Shown here: positions 25,641 to 31,247 of the stretch, one piece after another
Position numbering within the stretch: position 1 is the first letter of the stretch
Layout: every line of letters begins with the position of its first letter
NCBI GenBank assembly: GCA_027061995.1
Contig: JAMOUT010000077.1
Coordinates: 1-31,247, forward strand
Reading direction: 5' to 3'
DNA length: 31,247 nucleotides
Source: Candidatus Aminicenantota bacterium
GTDB taxonomy: Bacteria; Acidobacteriota; Aminicenantia; JAMOAD01
Position numbers and translations under genes: made by a program
The notes under the pieces: model-generated
Database searches by the model: none
Seen by the model: only the letters and a program-made list of their open reading frames with translations
Told to the model about the DNA's origin: nothing

Positions 25641-25675
25641 AAAAGGGCAGGTTGTAAAACCTGCCCTTTTTCCCG
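25641..25675. terminator. Bidirectional intrinsic terminator
   Basis: AAAAGGGCAGGTT at 25641-25653 and AACCTGCCCTTTT at 25658-25670 form a perfect 13-bp stem with a GTAA loop. T-runs lie on both strands. It ends the plus-strand receptor transcript and the minus-strand barrel gene, which converge here. It is the only clear intrinsic terminator in the window. Confidence 0.93.
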
Positions 25676-25690
25676 TTTCCCTCAAAATTT

Positions 25691-26359
25691 TTAAAACATC
25701 CATCCGAGAACAAAAGATAATGATACTCCCGATAGATCAAGAGGCTCGAAGCCCTCGAATTCACTTGATAATCTGCTTTTAAGATATTGATATTTACCTT
25801 CAATCCCGACCATCAAACCTCTTGTCGGACGGAAAACCAACCCTACAAAACCGCTTCCGCCGAGAGAAGTTGTTTTAGATACAAAATCCCCTTCATACGA
25901 ATAACCACCGTCAAAATCTATAAAATCACCCCACTGTTCATAAGTAACGGTGTAAAATCCCAATCCTACACCTACATAAGGAAATACCATATGTCTTTTT
26001 TGAACAGGATAGATTTTCATTGTTAATTCAAAAGGGTGAATTTTATAACCTACGGCTTGTCCTATTGATGTCCCGTCATCATAGGTGAAATCTCTATACT
26101 CCGAGTCAACTTCGGTTTTTTGCATGGAGCCGAATTGAAATCCGACACTTAGTATGGGTGAAACCGAAGTTTCCCACTCAAAAAAGAATTGACTTGTCTG
26201 AAAATCAGCTTTTTGTAAAATAAGATTTTCAAAATTTGTTGCCCAAAGATCACTATTACATTCGGGATAAAATAGACCCATCTTAAGCCAAACTATACTT
26301 GCATTTAGAGCCGAAGCCAAAAATAAAACCATTAATAATAAAACAATATTTTTCTTCAT
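25691..26359 (-). CDS. Predicted outer-membrane beta-barrel protein
   Basis: This 222-residue protein has a classic signal peptide (KKNIVLLLMVLFLASALNA). Alternating short hydrophobic strands follow, for example ILSVGFQFGSMQ, VFPYVGVGLGFYTVTYEQW and GSGFVGLVFRPTRGLMVGIE. It ends SVSLSFVLGWMF-like (VSLSFVLGWMF) with a terminal Phe, as in barrels inserted by BamA. The layout resembles small OmpW/OprF-type barrels, but no family signature is firm. The ATG is preceded by AGGAGGAAT (reading the minus strand). A TATAAT hexamer at 26395-26400 (minus strand) may be its -10. Confidence 0.7.
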   Translation of the reverse strand: MKKNIVLLLMVLFLASALNASIVWLKMGLFYPECNSDLWATNFENLILQKADFQTSQFFFEWETSVSPILSVGFQFGSMQKTEVDSEYRDFTYDDGTSIGQAVGYKIHPFELTMKIYPVQKRHMVFPYVGVGLGFYTVTYEQWGDFIDFDGGYSYEGDFVSKTTSLGGSGFVGLVFRPTRGLMVGIEGKYQYLKSRLSSEFEGFEPLDLSGVSLSFVLGWMF

Positions 26360-26515
26360 TTTATTCCTCCTTTTCTAATATAAAATTATATATCATTTTT
26401 TATGCCAAAGCTGAATATAATAAAAAACGCCATGAATATTGATGTTTCAATATTTAATTTTTTTAGATTGTGTATCATAGACTTATCATGTGTTCAAAAG
26501 GCTTAACACAGTAAT

Positions 26516-26827
26516 TTATCCTTTAATTTTGGAAAGAACGGAATTTTTCTTATATTCCATATCTATCTCCTTATCCCTTCTATCATCGATTGTAATTAAA
26601 GTTACAACCCTTTTTGCTCCGTGTTTAAATGACTCATTATGAATCTTCCGTCCGAGAGTAAAAAGTTCTTCGATTTTACCCTCTATAACGGTAGCCGTAG
26701 GTGTAAGTTCGAACTTTAGCCCCGAATCTTTTATTATTTCAAGTGCTCTTGCAACATAACCGCTTACACTTGTTCCCCCCTCTTTTTCCGGAGGGGAAGG
26801 GATTATTGTTATCTGCATCATTGCCAT
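26516..26827 (-). CDS. MTH1187/YqgV-type thiamine-binding-family protein
   Basis: This 103-residue ferredoxin-like-fold protein has the family pattern. The N-terminal strand is MQITIIPSPPEKEGGTSVSG, then YVARALEIIKDSGLKFELTP, the conserved TATVIEGKIEELF, and HNESFKHGAKRVVTLITIDD. Members bind thiamine or its derivatives in their oligomeric form; the cellular role is poorly known. No Shine-Dalgarno precedes the ATG, but a promoter sits directly upstream, so the mRNA is probably leaderless. No thi genes or TPP riboswitch were seen nearby. Confidence 0.85.
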   Translation of the reverse strand: MAMMQITIIPSPPEKEGGTSVSGYVARALEIIKDSGLKFELTPTATVIEGKIEELFTLGRKIHNESFKHGAKRVVTLITIDDRRDKEIDMEYKKNSVLSKIKG

Positions 26828-26832
26828 ATTAT

Positions 26833-26861
26833 TTTATATACCATTAAGCACAGTAAGTCAA
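26833..26861 (-). promoter_or_regulatory. Leaderless-type promoter of the MTH1187-family gene
   Basis: On the minus strand TTGACT (26861-26856) and TATAAA (26838-26833) are 17 bases apart. The -10 ends five bases before the ATG at 26827. The -35 lies only seven bases from the -35 of the divergent uvrA promoter. Confidence 0.65.
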
Positions 26862-26868
26862 TATGGAT

Positions 26869-26897
26869 TTGAATCAAATATAAAGAAAGATTATAAT
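26869..26897 (+). promoter_or_regulatory. Leaderless-type promoter of uvrA
   Basis: TTGAAT at 26869-26874 and a consensus TATAAT at 26892-26897 are 17 bases apart. Five bases (ATCCG) separate the -10 from the ATG at 26903. There is no room for a Shine-Dalgarno. I saw no LexA-type operator in the 75-base divergent gap. Confidence 0.7.
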
Positions 26898-26902
26898 ATC
26901 CG

Positions 26903-29389
26903 ATGGATTATCTTATTATAAGAAAAGCGAATCAAAATAATCTTAAATCAATAAATCTTAAGATACCGAGACGGAAATGGACTGTTATTACGGGAGTTTC
27001 AGGGTCAGGTAAATCATCTCTTGCATTTGATACTATTTATGCCGAAGGGGAGAGAAGATATCTTTCAACTCTGTCTCTTTATGCGAGGCAATTTCTTAAA
27101 CAGCTTGAGAAAGCTGATGTTGAGTCAATAAAGGGGCTTTCTCCGACCATATCGGTTGAGCAAAAAACAATAGCTCCCAATCCCCGTTCAACCGTTGGCT
27201 CTGTTTCCGAAGTTTATGATTATCTTAGGCTGCTTTTTGCAAGGGTAGGGGAGCTATATTGCCCCGTATGCGGAGACAAGATAAATAAGATATCGGTTTC
27301 CGAACTTATAGGGAGGATCTTTGAAAAATACGAAGGGAAAAAGGTTAGAATACTGGCTCCCGTTATAATGGGGAGAAAGGGGGAATTCAGGGCTTTATTC
27401 GAAGATTTCGGTAAAAAGGGTTGGACGAGAGTTAAGATAGACGGAGAATGGGATGAGATAGACAGAGAAATAAAACTTGAAAGAAACAGAGAACATTCGA
27501 TAAGTGTTTTAATCGATTCGGTTAAAGTTGAAGAGAGTCGTAGAGACAGGTTACAAAAAGGGATTATAGAAGCTGTGGAAATTGCTAAAAATTCGGTTAT
27601 CATTGAAATTGAAGAAAAGGAATATCTGTATTCAACGGAATACTATTGCCCCAAATGCGGACTCTCTTTTAAAGAATTTGAACCGAGAAATTTTTCTTAT
27701 AATTCACCTTACGGATATTGCCGGAGATGTAAAGGGTTGGGTGTAATATTAAAAGACACCCGTAATGGGGTTGAGGAAAAAGAGATTTGCCCCGTATGTA
27801 AAGGAAAAAGATTAAGCGATGAAGTTTTGAATGTCAGAATCAATGGAAAAGATATCGCTTACTATGGGATGATATCAATTAAAAAACTTTTAAAAGAGTT
27901 ATCGGAAATCGATTTCAAAGGGAAAAAAAAGAAGATAGCCGATAAAATACTTGATGAACTTATTGAAAGATTAAAAGTTTTGGATGAGCTTTCCTTGGGA
28001 TATCTGAGTTTGTTCAGACCTGTTTATTCACTTTCGGGAGGAGAAGCTCAGAGGATAAGGCTTGCTTCTCAATTAAGCTCAAAATTAAAAGGGATAATCT
28101 ATGTTCTTGATGAGCCGAGTATAGGTCTTCACCCTGTTGATCATAAAAAATTGTTGAAAGTTTTGGAAAGGATTAAAGATTACGGTAATACGATTATTGT
28201 TGTCGAGCATGATGAAGATACTATAAATAGTGCCGATTATATTGTTGATTTGGGACCCGGCGGTGGGGAAAACGGAGGCAAACTTTTATTTGCGGGGGAA
28301 TATGAAAAATTTCGAGAAGCGGATACAATGACCGCAAAATATATTAGAAAAGAACTGGTGCCTTATATAAAAGCCGAGAGGAAAAAACCCGTAGCTTGGA
28401 TTAAAATAAAAAAAGCTTATAAGCATAATCTTAAAAATGTGGATATTGATATACCTCTCGGAGTTTTAACCGTTATAACCGGTGTGTCGGGTTCGGGGAA
28501 AAGCACCCTGCTTTTCGATGTTTTGAAAAAAGGGATAAATATGAAGAAAAAGGGTAAATTAAAACAGGGGAGAGGGTTTGACGATATATCGGGAGTTGAT
28601 AATGTATCAAGGATAATAGAGGTTGATCAATCTCCCATAGGAAAGAATGTCAGATCCACCCCCGCAACATATTCGGGAATCTTTGATGAAATAAGAAAAC
28701 TTTATGCGATGCTTCCCGAATCAAGAGCAAAAGGGTTTGATTCCCCTTTTTTTTCATACAATGTTTCAAAAGGGAGATGTCATAAATGTGAAGGTAAAGG
28801 GATAATAAAAGTTGAGCTTGGTCTTTTGCCCCCGGTTTATTTAAGATGTGAAGAGTGCGGAGGGAAAAGATACGGAGAAGAACTTCTTAAAATAAGATTT
28901 AAAGGGAAAAATATAGCTGAAGTTCTTGATATGACTGTTGAAAAATCATTGGAACATTTTAAAAATATCCCGAAAATAAGAGATAAACTCGGTTTTTTAA
29001 AAGAGATAGGGATGGATTATATTAAGCTCGGACAACCAACCCCTAATCTTTCGGGCGGAGAAGCTCAAAGGATAAAAATTGCTAAAGAGCTCGGAAGAGG
29101 TGTAAAAAAGAATACACTCTATCTTCTTGATGAACCGACCGTGGGACTTCATTTTAATGATATTAAAAAATTGATAAAATCTTTAAGAAAATTTACCGAG
29201 AGGGGAGACAGCGTAATAATAATAGAGCATAATCCCGATATAATATATTCCGCGGATTATGTGATTGATCTCGGACCCGAAGGTGGTGAAGAGGGAGGGT
29301 ATATAATTGCAAAAGGGACTCCCGAACAAATAATGAAATTTGAAAACTCAAAAACCGGTTTGGTTCTTAAACGGATATTCGGTAAATAG
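26903..29389 (+). CDS. uvrA: Excinuclease ABC subunit A lacking the insertion domain
   Basis: UvrA finds bulky DNA lesions and loads UvrB in nucleotide excision repair. The 828-residue protein has Walker A GVSGSGKSS (31-39), a UvrB-binding domain (about 118-240) and zinc module CPKCG/CRRC (249-276). CPVCKGKRL (296-304), signature LSGGEAQRIRLA (377-388) and VLDEPSIGLH follow. The second half has Walker A GVSGSGKST (527-535), zinc module CHKC/CEEC (626-652), LSGGEAQRIKIA (716-727) and LLDEPTVGLH. Usual UvrA has about 940 residues. Only 19 residues separate Cys276 and Cys296, where about 120 are usual, so the insertion domain is missing. The frame is open and the flanks intact, so this looks natural and not like a frameshift. 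Confidence 0.96.
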   Translation: MDYLIIRKANQNNLKSINLKIPRRKWTVITGVSGSGKSSLAFDTIYAEGERRYLSTLSLYARQFLKQLEKADVESIKGLSPTISVEQKTIAPNPRSTVGSVSEVYDYLRLLFARVGELYCPVCGDKINKISVSELIGRIFEKYEGKKVRILAPVIMGRKGEFRALFEDFGKKGWTRVKIDGEWDEIDREIKLERNREHSISVLIDSVKVEESRRDRLQKGIIEAVEIAKNSVIIEIEEKEYLYSTEYYCPKCGLSFKEFEPRNFSYNSPYGYCRRCKGLGVILKDTRNGVEEKEICPVCKGKRLSDEVLNVRINGKDIAYYGMISIKKLLKELSEIDFKGKKKKIADKILDELIERLKVLDELSLGYLSLFRPVYSLSGGEAQRIRLASQLSSKLKGIIYVLDEPSIGLHPVDHKKLLKVLERIKDYGNTIIVVEHDEDTINSADYIVDLGPGGGENGGKLLFAGEYEKFREADTMTAKYIRKELVPYIKAERKKPVAWIKIKKAYKHNLKNVDIDIPLGVLTVITGVSGSGKSTLLFDVLKKGINMKKKGKLKQGRGFDDISGVDNVSRIIEVDQSPIGKNVRSTPATYSGIFDEIRKLYAMLPESRAKGFDSPFFSYNVSKGRCHKCEGKGIIKVELGLLPPVYLRCEECGGKRYGEELLKIRFKGKNIAEVLDMTVEKSLEHFKNIPKIRDKLGFLKEIGMDYIKLGQPTPNLSGGEAQRIKIAKELGRGVKKNTLYLLDEPTVGLHFNDIKKLIKSLRKFTERGDSVIIIEHNPDIIYSADYVIDLGPEGGEEGGYIIAKGTPEQIMKFENSKTGLVLKRIFGK

Positions 29390-29403
29390 GATGATTAATG
29401 GTT

Positions 29404-30456
29404 TTATCTCGGTGTAAAAGATATGTAAGCGATTGTTATATTTAAAGAGGAAAGTTTATTCCATGAAGAGATGGATGCTGAACCCATAAGATAGATTTTA
29501 TTACCCAAAACATAACCGAATCCGGCTGATAGTGTTGAAGGTGCTCCCGATGATAATAGTTTTTCCCCTTCAAGATCGGAGAGCCAACCGAGAGTTAAAA
29601 AAGAGTTTCTTGAAAAAAAATGGGTGGTTGAAAATTTTATCGGTTTAGTGTAATAATTATCATATAAAAAGAATTTTTGTTTTTTCAGGGCGAGAGAAAA
29701 ATCAATGGTTGTATCTCTCGAGAGTAGAAGAGTCATTCCCCCTTCATAACCTGTTTCTATTTTCTTCCCGAGATTTTTAATTTTAACACTATTTATGGGG
29801 CTGATTTTAAGAGATAAGTTCAAAAACCTGTAAACATTCATCATAATAGAACCGCTTATCGTATAAAAAGAGGTTTCTTTAGGTTCAACCTTATCCCTTG
29901 TTTCTAAAAAATTATTTATCAAATCTTTATAACTTCTGTAATAATCAAGTGTTTTAGCTGACCCTTCATAAAATTTCCCCGAATATTTTTTAACACTTAT
30001 TCCGTATTGTAATCCTCCCCCTCTTTTAAAATAAGATGTCCCGTAAACCGTTCCTTTGAAACCGTTTAAAAGATATGATTCAGTGGAATTATCATATACG
30101 GAAAAAACATTGTTCAAGGATATTCTATACATTGAGAATGAACCGTGAGCTGCAACAATCATTGATGATGATACCCCTCGAAAATAATTTCTGTCTGATG
30201 AAGGGATTGAGTTATTATAAAGTCTCTTTCTGAAATTTCCCGATTCTTCGCTATAATTGACGGATGAAAAAGATACTGCCGGTGGAAAAGCTCCCGCCGG
30301 AATATATGTGCCTACGGTAGGGGATAGATAAAAAGAGGATAGAGTAAAAGCGGATGCTATCCCGTAAGGGGACGGCATAAAAAAGCGGTCTATGGCGAAA
30401 AGTGGGACGGAAACAATTAAAATCAGTATTAATAATAATACTCTTTTGATTTTCAT
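29404..30456 (-). CDS. Signal-peptide protein, predicted outer-membrane barrel
   Basis: I do not recognise this 350-residue protein. It has a strong signal peptide (KIKRVLLLILILIVSVPLFA, cleavage after about residue 21). Many alternating strands rich in Ser, Tyr and Phe follow, for example GSFSMYRISLNNVFSVYDN, GGLQYGISVKKYSGKFYEG, YEGGMTLLLSRDTTIDFSLA, SAGFGYVLGNKIYLMGSASI and a final NITIAYISFTPR. This suggests a beta-barrel of about 14-16 strands or a PorV/FadL-like surface protein; no family is certain. It converges with uvrA with only 14 bases between them. Its ATG is fixed by the signal peptide and has no Shine-Dalgarno. Confidence 0.65.
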   Translation of the reverse strand: MKIKRVLLLILILIVSVPLFAIDRFFMPSPYGIASAFTLSSFYLSPTVGTYIPAGAFPPAVSFSSVNYSEESGNFRKRLYNNSIPSSDRNYFRGVSSSMIVAAHGSFSMYRISLNNVFSVYDNSTESYLLNGFKGTVYGTSYFKRGGGLQYGISVKKYSGKFYEGSAKTLDYYRSYKDLINNFLETRDKVEPKETSFYTISGSIMMNVYRFLNLSLKISPINSVKIKNLGKKIETGYEGGMTLLLSRDTTIDFSLALKKQKFFLYDNYYTKPIKFSTTHFFSRNSFLTLGWLSDLEGEKLLSSGAPSTLSAGFGYVLGNKIYLMGSASISSWNKLSSLNITIAYISFTPR

Positions 30457-30461
30457 TTTTT

Positions 30462-30490
30462 AATATAGTTTAAATATTGTTTTTTGTCAA
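30462..30490 (-). promoter_or_regulatory. Leaderless-type promoter of the minus-strand barrel gene
   Basis: On the minus strand a perfect TTGACA (30490-30485) is 17 bases from TATATT (30467-30462). The -10 ends five bases before the ATG at 30456, so the transcript should start at the ATG. This is the strongest -35 of the set. Confidence 0.72.
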
Positions 30491-30628
30491 GAAAAGGGGG
30501 GAGATTAATTAATAATTATGAATTCGGAATTAAATTATAAGCGTGAAATTATTAGAGCCGAGCATTAAAAAACAAATTCCCCGTTCTTGCCCCTTTAATT
30601 TAACCCCTAAAAATTTTTATATTATTTT

Positions 30629-30656
30629 TTGATATTTTTAAAAAACGGAGTATATT
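30629..30656 (+). promoter_or_regulatory. Likely promoter of the lipoprotein leader transcript
   Basis: TTGATA at 30629-30634 and TATATT at 30651-30656 are 16 bases apart (17 if TTTGAT is used). Transcription would start near 30663, about 480 bases before the lipoprotein ATG. No nearer promoter of similar quality was seen in front of that gene. Confidence 0.5.
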
Positions 30657-30662
30657 AATCTT

Positions 30663-31142
30663 AGATAATTTGAGGAGACAATAAAATCAATATTTAAAAT
30701 CTCAAAAAAAATTCCTGAACAAGGAAAAACTCAAAAAACCATCGTCGGAATATCCAAAAATTCCTGCAAGCGGAAAAGAGAAGTATATACCCGATTCATG
30801 ATTAACGATTTTTCGTTCACAAATAACCTTTATCACTATTTGGTAAAGGTTAGGGTTTATACTAAAAGCGGAAATTATTTTTGGAGGTGTGAAAGCAGTC
30901 AAAAACAGCTCTTTTGAATGTTTTTTAATTTATGATTTCCCGCTTTTTACAGTTGAGAAAAAAAGGGAATCTATCGGAATAAGGGGAGATAAAAAACCAA
31001 AGCTTTGTATAATAGATTTCTTGAGAAATCCGTATTTAATCAAAAAAAAACAAAAGCTTGAAGCTGGAGTAGCTGAAAGCGCGAAAAGCTGCCTTAGAGG
31101 CTGCTCGGCTGCTCAGCTTAATGGCTTTAAAGGAGGTATCTA
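30663..31142 (+). other. Long leader or gene-free region before the lipoprotein gene
   Basis: About 480 bases lack a convincing gene. An open frame runs from about 30669 to 30920 after a GAGGAG at 30672-30677. It has no ATG, GTG or TTG at the right distance (an ATA stands there). A second frame from GTG 30889 to 31143 has its start directly against GGAGG and looks non-protein-like at its end, because it runs through the repeat cluster. The region may be a degraded gene, a structured 5' leader or a small RNA. I cannot decide. Confidence 0.4.
31052..31129. repeat. AAGC/GCTGC-rich repeat cluster before the lipoprotein gene
   Basis: AAGCTTGAAGCTGG and AGCTGAAAGC words are followed by the perfect tandem octamer GGCTGCTC (31099-31106 and 31107-31114). 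AAGCTG at 31086-31091 pairs with CAGCTT at 31114-31119, and GCCT/AGGC at 31091-31101 forms a small hairpin. Its word composition resembles the cluster at 16482-16645, suggesting a shared family of intergenic repeats. It ends just before the AAAGGAGG Shine-Dalgarno. Confidence 0.55.
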
Positions 31143-31247
31143 ATGGTAAAAAAAACAATATCTGTAATGATTTTATTATCATTTGTTTTTATGTTTTCGG
31201 GATGCGCTGCAATATTCAAAGGCTCCAACAGTAAACTCAATCTTTCT
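31143..31247 (+). CDS. Lipoprotein, N-terminal part (cut by window end)
   Basis: ATG 31143 follows AAAGGAGGTATCTA. The first 35 residues show a lipoprotein signal: VKKTISVMILLSFVFMFSGC with Cys21 in a lipobox (FSGC). AAIFKGSNSKLNLS follows. Signal peptidase II would cleave before the Cys. The segment after the Cys resembles the start of small GCAxIFKG-type lipoproteins, some of which carry a PEGA domain. That is a guess, since the rest of the gene lies outside. Confidence 0.8.
   Translation, partial: MVKKTISVMILLSFVFMFSGCAAIFKGSNSKLNLS

Noticed and set aside
30889-31143. 84-codon plus-strand frame from GTG as a gene
   Set aside because: The GTG touches its only Shine-Dalgarno-like bases, the C-terminal third is read from the repeat cluster, and the composition is not protein-like. 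It is kept only as part of the undecided leader.
1-31247. CRISPR array, insertion sequence, prophage, tRNA or rRNA gene
   Set aside because: No regularly spaced repeats, transposase motifs, phage genes or cloverleaf/rRNA signatures were recognised on either strand.

Overview
The window is about 31 kb of AT-rich bacterial DNA with AGA/AAA-heavy codon use. It comes from a diderm (Gram-negative-type) bacterium: it encodes a TonB-dependent outer-membrane receptor, two further signal-peptide proteins that look like outer-membrane beta-barrels, and a lipoprotein. The phylum cannot be fixed from the sequence. Ribosomal proteins S14, S4, L24 and L36 and the adenylate kinase LID all keep their zinc cysteines. 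TTG and GTG starts are used for secY, rpsM, parA, rpsC and parB. No tRNA, rRNA, insertion sequence, CRISPR array or phage gene was seen.

Region 1 (1-14926) is an unbroken translation superoperon, all on the plus strand: the end of tuf, then the S10, spc and alpha clusters in classical order (rpsJ rplC rplD rplW rplB rpsS rplV rpsC rplP rpmC rpsQ rplN rplX rplE rpsN rpsH rplF rplR rpsE rpmD rplO secY adk map infA rpmJ rpsM rpsK rpsD rpoA rplQ). Gaps are about 22 bases or fewer and there are several overlaps. An M4 (thermolysin-type) metallopeptidase with an N-terminal membrane or signal segment starts inside the end of rplQ and closes the run at 16439.

Region 2 (16440-21937) starts with a 361-base gap holding AAGC/GCTT-rich inverted and direct repeats. 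Then come parA-parB (chromosome segregation), a four-helix membrane protein that resembles eukaryotic Mpv17/PMP22, a branched-chain aminotransferase (ilvE), and murA followed by a HIT-family hydrolase.

Region 3 (22007-25675) has a likely envelope-stress or metal-sensing module: an ECF sigma factor, a zf-HC2 anti-sigma factor and a CnrX/Spy-like membrane-anchored sensor. It is followed by a cobalamin riboswitch controlling a BtuB-like TonB-dependent receptor, closed by a strong bidirectional terminator.

Region 4 (25676-31247) has an outer-membrane barrel protein (minus), an MTH1187-type thiamine-binding-family protein (minus), a divergently transcribed uvrA, a second predicted barrel protein (minus), a roughly 480-base leader with repeats, and the start of a lipoprotein gene cut by the window end.

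Three observations stand out. UvrA is only 828 residues because the insertion domain between its first zinc module and the second CxxC motif is absent. Four genes (murA, the MTH1187-type gene, uvrA and the second barrel gene) have a -35/-10 pair with a 17-base spacer and a -10 hexamer ending exactly five bases before the ATG, which implies leaderless mRNAs. The cobalamin riboswitch has a legible, mutually exclusive anti-Shine-Dalgarno switch.
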